The notes under the pieces: model-generated | What the model was told of the DNA's origin: nothing | The model's database searches: none | What the model saw: only the letters and a program-made list of their open reading frames with translations | In this document: positions 11,255-21,101 of the stretch, in pieces | Numbering within the stretch: position 1 is the first letter of the stretch | Layout of the letters: each line of letters opens with the position of its first letter | Program-made: the position numbers and the translations under genes | Assembly (NCBI GenBank): GCA_905178155.1 | Contig: CAJINV010000028.1 | Location: 41,761-105,760, forward strand | Source: Amoebophrya sp. A120 | Lineage: Eukaryota; Sar; Dinophyceae; Syndiniales; Amoebophryaceae | Length of the DNA: 64,000 nt | Reading direction: 5' to 3'

Positions 11255-12127
11255 ATGTCCTCCTCCGCACCGTTTAAAGGCGTGATAAAGTCCGTTTCTT
11301 TGAAGAAGGACTACACCACGAACTGCAACGTCAAGCTGTGGCAGCAGTACAAGCAGGGGAGTGGTTTGATGGATGCAGTGATCACGGTGGACGCGCTGAC
11401 TGACTACGCTGAGTTCCTCGTTAGCAAACCGTATGCGTCAGCACTGAACTACCTCAGTGCGGCGGTAGGTTACGAGGCTAGCAGATCCCGACTTGAAGAA
11501 TCGGTGCACTTCGAGCGCCGATTCAAACAGCTGAAAAACTCCGTCGTGAAGGAGTTGAGTGGAGTTTTGCCCACGCAGGCGCGCGTCTTCTGTGTGAGGG
11601 AGCTGGTGCGGCTCCCGCAGCCGATGCGTACGATTCTGGTGCTCCCGATCTACCTGGGGTGGCGTGATGCATCACTGCGCGAGGCCACCAATGCTGATGT
11701 CGAGCTGGTTGGTGGCCAGCTCTTAGTCCATTGCGGGAAGGACAAGGTGAAGAAAAGCGCAGGAAGAACGGTAGCCGTCCCCTGCTGCTGCTCCCCGGCG
11801 TTCAAAAACGTCCTTTGCCCGATACATGGGCCTAGCTGGAACCTGAGCGTGGACGATGCAGACAGGGCGGAAGCGTTGCGGTCTTGCAATGCCCAGCTCT
11901 CCCGCCACTCCTTTAGGAGGACGCTGGCAGTGCATGTCCGCCTGCACCTACATGATTCCGGGCTGGAATGGGATTCCCTTCCGGCGGTGCAAAAGGCGAA
12001 AATAAATCGCCACTTCGGTTGGGGCCAAGGCAGCGTGATGTTCTGCCGGTACTCTGGCGACTACCTGAACTACGAGCAGGACCTGCGGCTCCCATTGGGC
12101 CGCATGATGGAAAGCTTCAGCCAATGA
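11255..12127 (+). CDS. Tyrosine recombinase (phage-integrase fold), copy 1
   Basis: 290 residues from the ATG at 11255. An in-frame ATG at 11159 would add 32 residues, but the N-terminus MSSSAPFKGV aligns with the start of the paralogue at 13000, so I prefer 11255. An N-terminal helical core-binding-like domain (about 1-100) precedes a catalytic domain with the expected order: Arg137 (GWRDASLREA), Lys162-Lys167, His218-x-x-Arg221 (SRHSFRRT), Trp256 in the His/Trp position (NRHFGW), and Tyr266 ten residues later (FCRYSG) as nucleophile. A Cys-rich insert (PCCCSP...CPIHG, about 176-192) could bind zinc. It should break and rejoin DNA at specific sites; the 28-bp cores around it are the obvious candidates. 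Relatives would be Crypton- or DIRS-type recombinases, but no reverse transcriptase is present. The 17227-18099 copy is identical in protein sequence. Confidence 0.85.
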   Translation: MSSSAPFKGVIKSVSLKKDYTTNCNVKLWQQYKQGSGLMDAVITVDALTDYAEFLVSKPYASALNYLSAAVGYEASRSRLEESVHFERRFKQLKNSVVKELSGVLPTQARVFCVRELVRLPQPMRTILVLPIYLGWRDASLREATNADVELVGGQLLVHCGKDKVKKSAGRTVAVPCCCSPAFKNVLCPIHGPSWNLSVDDADRAEALRSCNAQLSRHSFRRTLAVHVRLHLHDSGLEWDSLPAVQKAKINRHFGWGQGSVMFCRYSGDYLNYEQDLRLPLGRMMESFSQ

Positions 12128-12560
12128 CGCAGGAGGTGTGTTGCGTGCAGATGGTTCGTCCGGGGTGGCCGGGTTGTGCAGTTGGTGGCGTGCTGCTATG
12201 CGCTGGCGAGGTCACGGGACCCACAGCGTGTAGATTGGATGTGACGCTACCGAGGGCACAGCCCCCCCCATGTTGAACGATGATGGTGATCTGATTCCTA
12301 CAGTGTTGAAAGAAAGTTTTTCTTGTGTAAGTACGATGCTGCTGTGTGCCTCTGTCGCTTCGCTTTCGGTTGCTAGTTCTACTGACACACCAACGCTGAC
12401 TGCGCTATACCTTAAAAGTCTGTCATGAAAGTTGCTTTGTTCGACTACATTTTTCGGTTGCCTTGTGTATACGCTGTTTTTTTTGGGAAGCGGGACGCAT
12501 CGGATAAGTCATGCGAAGGAGCGCCTCCTCTGGTAAGGGCGGCGGGAAAGCCTCCCGCCA

Positions 12561-12588
12561 ATCTTCGTGAAATCGTCCTCTTCCCTTT
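12561..12588. other. 28-bp core site 4
   Basis: Identical core between the recombinase module and the zinc-finger module; left flank CCTCCCGCCA, right flank with the left-end word. Confidence 0.8.
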
Positions 12589-12999
12589 AAGTGCAACACA
12601 GAATGTGATGATAAATAATTTGCCTCGAAATCCTATGGCACCCGATGCGTGATGCTAGTGCCGTGCTGTCTTGCTGCTCTGTGTGGGCCAGGAGTGAAGA
12701 AGACCCTAAAGCTCCCGCTGGTGCTGGTGCAAAATTTTTGATTTGTTCCTACTAAAAATCCGTTGTCACTGTCGTTGAAGCCTGTTGATCGTTTGTTGTC
12801 GTATGCCATGCTGTCGTTGCCATCGCAGTCGTGTCACACTTCGCATTATCGTCGTCTAAGTAAGAGAGATGATGAGGCTGAGTGATGAGTAGTTGTCCGT
12901 GCAAATCGTGAAGTGTCGATGTTTCACTAGTTATGGACATAGTTACTGATGCTACCTGAATCTGTGGTCTAAAAGTCTTCTACTAGAGTTGAGAAAAGG

Positions 13000-13985
13000 A
13001 TGTCGTTTAAAGGCGTCCAAAAGTCTGTGTCCTTGCGAAAGGACTACAGCAGCAACTGCAACGTGAAGCTGTGGCTGCAGTTCAAGACCGATTTTGGGAT
13101 CACTGACGGTGCCACCATTACGGTGGATGAGCTGACGGACTTTGCTGAATTCTTGGTTTCCAAGCCCTACGCATCCGCTGCGAACTACCTCGGCGCCGCT
13201 GTTGGCTACGAGGCAAGCAGGAGCAAGCTGCAGGAATCGGTGCACTTCGAGCGGAGCTGAGCGGCTTGTTGTCGCGGAACGAGTGCGAGAAGTTCCTGAA
13301 CCACGTGCGGCTGTATGACTCCTCGGACTGCATTTGGTGCCTGCAGACGATGTTCCAGGTGTTTTTCAAGCAGTACTCTGCGACCTGCGACAAGTCTCCG
13401 GAGTATTTCATGGCGATGTTCAACAACCAGATGCAGCAGCGGTTGTTGAAAAAGATGAACGCTGGGACTTCCACCACCCCCGGTGCCGGTGCTGGCTCGA
13501 AGAACCAGAATCGTGGAAACCACGTTTCTGGTTCCAGGGATTTGGTGCCCCGTTCGGATACGGCCAGCAGGTGCAGGCCCCGACTGCCAGCGCCGCCCAG
13601 ATGCAGTCCCCGCAGCCGTTTAGCGGTGCCCCGACCGGACCGAAGACCTACCTCTTCTTGCCCAAGGGCATCTGCCACAAGGAGGTGAAGGTATTACCCC
13701 CTCCCCTGTGTTGCTGATGAATGAAGATGTTGATAAAGATGTTTGTAGATGATTATCAGGTGACGCAGCGATGAGATTCTTTAGTTGACCATGCAGATGT
13801 ATGATGTTGCTGCTACTTCTTCTTGCTTAAAAGACTGACCTCTGTGACCTAGTGCGATCATCTACCAATTACAATCCCAGGATGGCCAGTGCCCGGACCG
13901 CCAGAACTGCAAGCACAAGCACAAGGGTGATGACGGGTACCCAGATGCTGAAGTCGCCGCTGCACTGGCGCGGCGATCTTCGTGA
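13000..13985 (+). CDS. Recombinase N-domain paralogue with CCCH zinc finger, copy 1 (frame interrupted)
   Basis: The first 86 codons (13000-13257) are a clear paralogue of residues 6-88 of the recombinase (shared words FKGV, NCNVKLW, FLVSKPYAS, AAVGYEASRS). The frame then stops. A second frame (about 13258-13500; NECEKFLNHVRLYDSSD, later a Gly/Ser linker) and a third (about 13500-13690; FWFQGFGAPFGYGQQVQ) continue protein-like coding, each shifted by -1. A GT-AG intron (13691-13880) joins in phase to an exon that completes a C-x8-C-x5-C-x3-H zinc finger (ICHKEVK joined to DGQCPDRQNCKHKHK). The stop TGA at 13983 lies inside core 5. The second copy carries the same shifts. It could be a nucleic-acid-binding partner of the recombinase, or a pseudogene. 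Confidence 0.6.
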
Positions 13986-14003
13986 AATCGTCCTCTTCCC
14001 TTT
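13976..14003. other. 28-bp core site 5, right border with the host exon
   Basis: Identical core. On the plus strand it supplies the stop codon of the zinc-finger gene; on the minus strand it is in frame within the host first exon. The right flank (AAATGCAAATTCCTCGC) is host sequence, not the module left end. Confidence 0.8.
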
Positions 14004-14146
14004 AAATGCAAATTCCTCGCTTTTTCCTCCATCCGCAGCCGTCGCTGGTAGGCACGCTCATCCTCGGACTGATCACAGTCGGAGGTGTCAGAGACCGCCG
14101 GGCCGCCGCGGGGCAGATCGAAATCTCTGCTTGGTGAAGACGACAT
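13976..14146 (-). CDS. N-terminal exon of the host acidic coiled-coil gene
   Basis: Starts at the ATG at 14146 (MSSSPSRD...) and reads an acidic, then charged helical segment (DERAYQRRLRMEEKARN) into the 28-bp core as KGRGRFHED. At core 1 (7762-7789) the same frame continues as WLKLSPEEQRYG. Thus the two half-exons would fuse in frame if everything between cores 1 and 5 were removed with one core copy left behind. That is the direct evidence that the array interrupts this gene. A diverged duplicate of this exon is at 19948-20118. The function is unknown. Confidence 0.7.
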
Positions 14147-15186
14147 GATCTTGTTAGGGGTAAGAAAATGATCTACGACCCTTTTTCAAACGGTATTGGA
14201 ACGGTTTAGGTAACAAGAGCGCGCCTTGAAGAAGAGACGAAATCTTATTATTAAAGTTGATTTCTTCCGAGGTGATCTTCTGCTAGTACCGTAGCATTGG
14301 CATTGCAGATCTTCAAAAATGACATTCAAGAACGCTCTTTCTTGACTGCTACTACTGTTGCGGCACTGGTTTTTTCAAGAAGAATGGTGTTGCTCGATAT
14401 TAGGATGATGCTGATGATCTGATTATGATTTCGTAGTGATGGATCCTCAGCGTCAGCGGGGCGTAAAAGGTGGGTAGGAATTCGAATTGTCAGTCGTGGT
14501 TTTTCAACAAGTTCACCCCTGTTGATCGGTGTTCCAAAAGTTGAAATAGCGTCTCCGTCTCAGGATAGAAAAAGTGTTCCGAAGATGATATCAGAATGGT
14601 TTTCTACGACACACGTACGATCTACACAAATCTGGAAGCGGTCAACGGCAGCATGATGAACATGGTGCACGTGTTCCAGCTTCTTTCTTATCTGCATGCA
14701 TCTGTGGTATTGAATAGTGTCGGTTTATTTTGGACGAACACGAAGAGCTTCATCGGGATCCTGTCAAGCTGCAGACGAAATGGCAACAATAGCAAAGCTT
14801 CATACAACAAGGAGCTGCAGTTACGAGAATGATTTCTATCTAGCATGATCGTATACCTGCGTAGAAGGTAAATGGATCGATCTGTCTCGTCGTACTTGCT
14901 TTGTTGACTTCTACCTCCGTCGTGTGATCTTCTACCAGTATCGTAGCCTGGATCATCTTGGAGGACGACCTTCAGAGGCACATGTAGCAGAACCACGGAT
15001 GAAGCAACAATCAACTGACGGATCTCATTCTCACGTGCGAAACTGCATAACGACATTGCGATTGGAGATGACGTCGAAATTCAAGAGTTTGCGTCGAATT
15101 CGAAAAACGTAAAGGTTGGTTAATTTAAATTCAAAAGCTCTCTCGCTCTCTCGCGACTCTCCCGACCTCGCGACTCTCCTGAGCCA
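14147..15186. other. Upstream region of the host gene, copy 1
   Basis: About 970 bp (to roughly 15120) is repeated at 20119-21100 with over twenty differences. It contains no supported gene and should hold the 5' region of the minus-strand host gene. After 15120 the copies part: this one runs through CTCTCGCGACTCTCC repeats into core 6. Confidence 0.55.
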
Positions 15187-15214
15187 ATCTTCGTGAAATC
15201 GTCCTCTTCCCTTT
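15187..15214. other. 28-bp core site 6
   Basis: Identical core, preceded by TGAGCCA, followed by AAGTGGACGTG (no module left-end word). Confidence 0.8.
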
Positions 15215-16724
15215 AAGTGGACGTGTCAACGTCAAGGACTGTCGCATGAGCGATTACATGCCGTCCTACCAGAGAGAACACTACTAAGCTAACTAGGTAC
15301 CCTCATGGTACTACGGAGTTATGGATGTGATTCATACTACGGGCTTCATACCTGAAGCCATTCTGGCACTGTGTTCCATTGGTATCCATTGCCATGGTTG
15401 TAGTGTGTCCCTGTGTGTGGATCCTAGTGGTGTGATCCTACTCATGATCCTACTGCTGATCCTCTAGACCCATCTATATTCTAGGTTTGTCATGCGCAAA
15501 ATCGAGAAAGAACCTCGACCAACTGCCTCTGGTGCCCTTTTTCAAAATAGTCGCATGCTGATACTAGCACTCGCGAACCGAATTTCTAGGGATAAGGCTA
15601 CCAGGCTACTCGAGGAAATGCACCCCAGCGCAGAAGACAAATCAGAAAGGAGGAAATATAGCCTCTAATACTCCCAATGTCTGAAAATAAATCTGAGTCC
15701 TTCGCTTCAAAGCGGAATGCAACCTCTACCCAGAAACTGCTAGAACCTGCAAAGGGGTTCATCAGCATCGCGCGAAAATTTCCGGTAAGGTCCTGAGCAG
15801 ACATCCTCCAATAAAACCCAGCAAATGCAACAAATCTCCTCCGTGGTTCAAGCGACTACGCGCAGCTTCCACATCGGAAAAGTTACCACATTGGCCCCAA
15901 GGACAAAAGCATACGGACTGGGGGGTCTTCCTGTATTGACCTGGTCCAAGTTCCAAAGCTAATGTCTGCCTGCATTTTCAGCTGCTGATAAACAAATCAG
16001 AGCGGCGGCGGATAGATCAAAACAACAGAAGAACTGCAATGCTTTCCGCGTCCAGAAAGCTTTGCGATTCCTGTGCGGCTTTCCTAGCGAGGTCAACAGC
16101 CTCGCCGGCTTTCAGACTCGTACAAGCTCAAAGCTTTCAGTCGACCACTGGTCCCAGTCTCGGTCTAATTCGACTTCTTTTCTAAGTACATTCGACACAC
16201 GCACGCGGCGTTTCCTGCTACCACGCAAGATTTCTTTGAGGAGGCATTAGATAGCGAGAGCACAAAACCGCTCCACTTGTCTCAGCACGACTTACACCCG
16301 AGAAGTTTCTTCACTTTCATTATTCTAGCGACCGCAGGGAGGGATTGGCGTTCGATAGTGGCAACACTATCTTCACAAGCCATTTCTTTCCTTATCCTCG
16401 CCAACAGCAACCGCTCCCAAGCCTAGGCTTGGCGCGCTGCGTGGCGCCTTCGCCTTAGCCAAAAGCCGTAGGAACTTCCAACCAGCAACAGACTCAGTTG
16501 CGGTGTAGTTCTGGCCTAAAGAAGCCTCTTCTTCTATCGACAAAAGCAGTTGATCCCAAATGGTCGACCGACCTCTTTTTCTACACAATTACAGCAGACA
16601 GCTGCCAATGAGGAAGCTAGTCCTTCTGTCTCAACCTCAAAACCTCAGTCGCCTTTTTCCTGAAAGGCGTTCTCGTGGACCCCGACTGCATTCCCGGGAG
16701 CTGCTCCTTCGGGCAATCGAGCCA
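15215..16724. mobile_element. Module M5 between cores 6 and 7, no gene recognised
   Basis: 1.5 kb bounded by cores. Only short, unconvincing frames (under 75 codons) occur. It does not resemble M1 or M2 by eye. Confidence 0.45.
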
Positions 16725-16752
16725 ATCTTCGTGAAATCGTCCTCTTCCCTTT
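16725..16752. other. 28-bp core site 7
   Basis: Identical core at the left border of the second recombinase module. The left-end word follows, but the next ~25 bp differ from copies 3 and 4 at about seven positions. Confidence 0.8.
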
Positions 16753-17226
16753 TACGCAACACAGAATGTGATGATAAATAATTTCCTCGTATCCTTTGGT
16801 TCCCGATGCAAGTTGTAGCTGTAGCTGACTGATGTTGATAGTGTGTGTTGCCCGCTGCTGATGCTTGGGCCAGGAGTGCAGAGACCCTTAAGCTCCTGAT
16901 GGTGCTGAAGCTTGTTCTTTTCTCTCGTGAGTCGTATTTTCGTCGATGAAGCATGACGAATGATAGTCTGCTTCTATCGTACATCGCTCGACTGATGTCG
17001 TCAAATCGTTATTGCCATCGTTGAAATGAAACTACACTCGCTGGTCGTTGTCGTTGCTTGAGTGAGCCGATGTGTAAAGCATACTTGGGTTGCAAAAGAT
17101 GAGCGCTGACAGAAATTACATCAGAAATAGTTGCTATCTGTTACAGTTGCTGATAGTTTAAAGCTACTAGTACGCATTCTCCTTTTGAAGTTGGTTTTGA
17201 ATCTGTACGTGCTGAGCAAAAGCAAG

Positions 17227-18099
17227 ATGTCCTCCTCCGCACCGTTTAAAGGCGTGATAAAGTCCGTTTCTTTGAAGAAGGACTACACCACGAACTGCAA
17301 CGTCAAGCTGTGGCAGCAGTACAAGCAGGGGAGTGGTTTGATGGATGCAGTGATCACGGTGGACGCGCTGACTGACTACGCTGAGTTCCTCGTTAGCAAA
17401 CCGTATGCGTCAGCACTGAACTACCTCAGTGCGGCGGTAGGTTACGAGGCTAGCAGATCCCGACTTGAAGAATCGGTGCACTTCGAGCGCCGATTCAAAC
17501 AGCTGAAAAACTCCGTCGTGAAGGAGTTGAGTGGAGTTTTGCCCACGCAGGCGCGCGTCTTCTGTGTGAGGGAGCTGGTGCGGCTCCCGCAGCCGATGCG
17601 TACGATTCTGGTGCTCCCGATCTACCTGGGGTGGCGTGATGCATCACTGCGCGAGGCCACCAATGCTGATGTCGAGCTGGTTGGTGGCCAGCTCTTAGTC
17701 CATTGCGGGAAGGACAAGGTGAAGAAAAGCGCAGGAAGAACGGTAGCCGTCCCCTGCTGCTGCTCCCCGGCGTTCAAAAACGTCCTTTGCCCGATACATG
17801 GGCCTAGCTGGAACCTGAGCGTGGACGATGCAGACAGGGCGGAAGCGTTGCGGTCTTGCAATGCCCAGCTCTCCCGCCACTCCTTTAGGAGGACGCTGGC
17901 AGTGCATGTCCGCCTGCACCTACATGATTCCGGGCTGGAATGGGATTCCCTTCCGGCGGTGCAAAAGGCGAAAATAAATCGCCACTTCGGTTGGGGCCAA
18001 GGCAGCGTGATGTTCTGCCGGTACTCTGGCGACTACCTGAACTACGAGCAGGACCTGCGGCTCCCATTGGGCCGCATGATGGAAAGCTTCAGCCAATGA
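17227..18099 (+). CDS. Tyrosine recombinase, copy 2
   Basis: 290-residue protein identical to the product of 11255-12127, including Arg137, the Lys-rich loop, His218/Arg221, Trp256 and Tyr266. From about 16810 to 19957 the DNA is nearly identical to 10822-13985 (I noticed one substitution), far closer than the flanking duplicated DNA. Two intact, identical copies argue that the gene is recently active or recently homogenised. The in-frame ATG at 17131 is an alternative start. Confidence 0.85.
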   Translation: MSSSAPFKGVIKSVSLKKDYTTNCNVKLWQQYKQGSGLMDAVITVDALTDYAEFLVSKPYASALNYLSAAVGYEASRSRLEESVHFERRFKQLKNSVVKELSGVLPTQARVFCVRELVRLPQPMRTILVLPIYLGWRDASLREATNADVELVGGQLLVHCGKDKVKKSAGRTVAVPCCCSPAFKNVLCPIHGPSWNLSVDDADRAEALRSCNAQLSRHSFRRTLAVHVRLHLHDSGLEWDSLPAVQKAKINRHFGWGQGSVMFCRYSGDYLNYEQDLRLPLGRMMESFSQ

Positions 18100-18532
18100 C
18101 GCAGGAGGTGTGTTGCGTGCAGATGGTTCGTCCGGGGTGGCCGGGTTGTGCAGTTGGTGGCGTGCTGCTATGCGCTGGCGAGGTCACGGGACCCACAGCG
18201 TGTAGATTGGATGTGACGCTACCGAGGGCACAGCCCCCCCCATGTTGAACGATGATGGTGATCTGATTCCTACAGTGTTGAAAGAAAGTTTTTCTTGTGT
18301 AAGTACGATGCTGCTGTGTGCCTCTGTCGCTTCGCTTTCGGTTGCTAGTTCTACTGACACACCAACGCTGACTGCGCTATACCTTAAAAGTCTGTCATGA
18401 AAGTTGCTTTGTTCGACTACATTTTTCGGTTGCCTTGTGTATACGCTGTTTTTTTTGGGAAGCGGGACGCATCGGATAAGTCATGCGAAGGAGCGCCTCC
18501 TCTGGTAAGGGCGGCGGGAAAGCCTCCCGCCA

Positions 18533-18560
18533 ATCTTCGTGAAATCGTCCTCTTCCCTTT
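18533..18560. other. 28-bp core site 8
   Basis: Same as core 4, between the second recombinase module and the second zinc-finger module. Confidence 0.8.
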
Positions 18561-18971
18561 AAGTGCAACACAGAATGTGATGATAAATAATTTGCCTCGA
18601 AATCCTATGGCACCCGATGCGTGATGCTAGTGCCGTGCTGTCTTGCTGCTCTGTGTGGGCCAGGAGTGAAGAAGACCCTAAAGCTCCCGCTGGTGCTGGT
18701 GCAAAATTTTTGATTTGTTCCTACTAAAAATCCGTTGTCACTGTCGTTGAAGCCTGTTGATCGTTTGTTGTCGTATGCCATGCTGTCGTTGCCATCGCAG
18801 TCGTGTCACACTTCGCATTATCGTCGTCTAAGTAAGAGAGATGATGAGGCTGAGTGATGAGTAGTTGTCCGTGCAAATCGTGAAGTGTCGATGTTTCACT
18901 AGTTATGGACATAGTTACTGATGCTACCTGAATCTGTGGTCTAAAAGTCTTCTACTAGAGTTGAGAAAAGG

Positions 18972-19957
18972 ATGTCGTTTAAAGGCGTCCAAAAGTCTGT
19001 GTCCTTGCGAAAGGACTACAGCAGCAACTGCAACGTGAAGCTGTGGCTGCAGTTCAAGACCGATTTTGGGATCACTGACGGTGCCACCATTACGGTGGAT
19101 GAGCTGACGGACTTTGCTGAATTCTTGGTTTCCAAGCCCTACGCATCCGCTGCGAACTACCTCGGCGCCGCTGTTGGCTACGAGGCAAGCAGGAGCAAGC
19201 TGCAGGAATCGGTGCACTTCGAGCGGAGCTGAGCGGCTTGTTGTCGCGGAACGAGTGCGAGAAGTTCCTGAACCACGTGCGGCTGTATGACTCCTCGGAC
19301 TGCATTTGGTGCCTGCAGACGATGTTCCAGGTGTTTTTCAAGCAGTACTCTGCGACCTGCGACAAGTCTCCGGAGTATTTCATGGCGATGTTCAACAACC
19401 AGATGCAGCAGCGGTTGTTGAAAAAGATGAACGCTGGGACTTCCACCACCCCCGGTGCCGGTGCTGGCTCGAAGAACCAGAATCGTGGAAACCACGTTTC
19501 TGGTTCCAGGGATTTGGTGCCCCGTTCGGATACGGCCAGCAGGTGCAGGCCCCGACTGCCAGCGCCGCCCAGATGCAGTCCCCGCAGCCGTTTAGCGGTG
19601 CCCCGACCGGACCGAAGACCTACCTCTTCTTGCCCAAGGGCATCTGCCACAAGGAGGTGAAGGTATTACCCCCTCCCCTGTGTTGCTGATGAATGAAAAT
19701 GTTGATAAAGATGTTTGTAGATGATTATCAGGTGACGCAGCGATGAGATTCTTTAGTTGACCATGCAGATGTATGATGTTGCTGCTACTTCTTCTTGCTT
19801 AAAAGACTGACCTCTGTGACCTAGTGCGATCATCTACCAATTACAATCCCAGGATGGCCAGTGCCCGGACCGCCAGAACTGCAAGCACAAGCACAAGGGT
19901 GATGACGGGTACCCAGATGCTGAAGTCGCCGCTGCACTGGCGCGGCGATCTTCGTGA
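18972..19957 (+). CDS. Recombinase N-domain paralogue with CCCH zinc finger, copy 2
   Basis: Copy of 13000-13985, with the same two -1 frame changes near 19230 and 19470-19500, the same GT-AG intron (19663-19852) and the same zinc finger ending in core 9. Retention of identical frame changes in both copies means either both descend from one already broken copy, or the shifts are bridged in expression (frameshifting or small introns). A short inverted repeat (AACCAGAA...TTCTGGTT) sits at the second frame change. Confidence 0.6.
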
Positions 19958-19975
19958 AATCGTCCTCTTCCCTTT
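19948..19975. other. 28-bp core site 9
   Basis: Same position relative to the second host first exon as core 5 is to the first. Confidence 0.8.
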
Positions 19976-20118
19976 AAATGCAAATTCCTCGCTTTTTCCT
20001 CCATCCGCAGCCGTCGCTGGTAGGCACGCTCATCCTCGGACTGATCACAGTCGGAGGTGTCAGAGACCGCCGGGCCGCCGCGTGGCAGATCGAGATCCCT
20101 GCTTGGTGAAGACGACAT
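19948..20118 (-). pseudogene. Duplicate host first exon
   Basis: Diverged copy of 13976-14146 (for example Leu for Phe at residue 9, MSSSPSRDL). No matching downstream half is present next to core 6, so this copy is probably not translated into a full protein. Confidence 0.6.
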
Positions 20119-21100
20119 GATCTTGTTAGGGGTAAGAAAATGATCTTTTACGACCCTTTTTTAAACGGTATTGGAATGGTTTAGGTAACAAGAGCGCGCC
20201 TTGAAGAAGAGACGAAATCTTATTATTAAAGTTGATATTTTCCGAGGTGATCTTCTGCTAGTACCGTAGCATTGGCATTGCAGATCTTCAAAAATGACAC
20301 TCAAGAACGCTTTTTCTTGACTGCTACTACTGTTGCGGCACTGGTTTTTTCAAGAAGAATGGTGTTGCTCGATATCGGGATGATGCTGATGATCTGATTA
20401 TGATTTCGTAGTGATGGATCCTCAGCGTCAGCGGGGCGTAAAAGGTGGGTAGGAATTCGAATTGTCAGTCGTGGTTTTTCAACAAGTTCACCCCTGTTGA
20501 TCGGTGTTCCAAAAGTTGAAATAGCGTCTCCGTCTCAGGATAGAAAAAGTGTTCCGAAGATGATATCAGAATGGTTTTCTACGACACACGTACGATCTAC
20601 ACAAATCTGGAAGCGGTCAACGGCAGCATGATGAACATGGTGCACGTGTTCCAGCTTCTTTCTTATCTGCATGCATCTGTGGTATTGAATAGTGTCGGTT
20701 TATTTTGGACGAACACGAAGAGCTTCATCGGGATCCTGTCAAGCTGCAGACGAAATGGCAACAAGAGCAAAGCTTCATACAACAAGGAGCTGCAATTACA
20801 AGAATGATTTCTATCTAGCATGTGCATGATCGTGCAACTGCGTTGTAGAAGGTATAGTGGATCGATCTGTCTCGTATTTCTTTTGTTGACTTCTACTTCC
20901 GTCGCGTGATCTTCTACCAGTATCGTAGCCTGGAACATCTTGGAGGGCGACCTTCAGAGGCACATGTAGCACAACCACGGATGAAGCAACAATCAACTGA
21001 CGGATCTCACGTGCAAAAAAACTGCATAACGACATTGCGATTGGAGATGATGTCGAAATTCAAGAGCTTGCGTCGAATTCGAAACACGTAAAAGTTGGTT
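20119..21100. other. Upstream region of the host gene, copy 2
   Basis: Second copy of 14147-15120. It differs by many substitutions and small indels (for example GATCTACG versus GATCTTTTACG near 20150). No gene is supported. Confidence 0.55.
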
Positions 21101-21101
21101 A

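Noticed and set aside
7762-19975. 28-bp cores as a CRISPR-like array or LTRs
   Set aside because: Spacing is 1.2-1.8 kb, the intervals carry genes, the setting is a eukaryotic exon, and 28 bp is far too short for LTRs with no reverse transcriptase seen.
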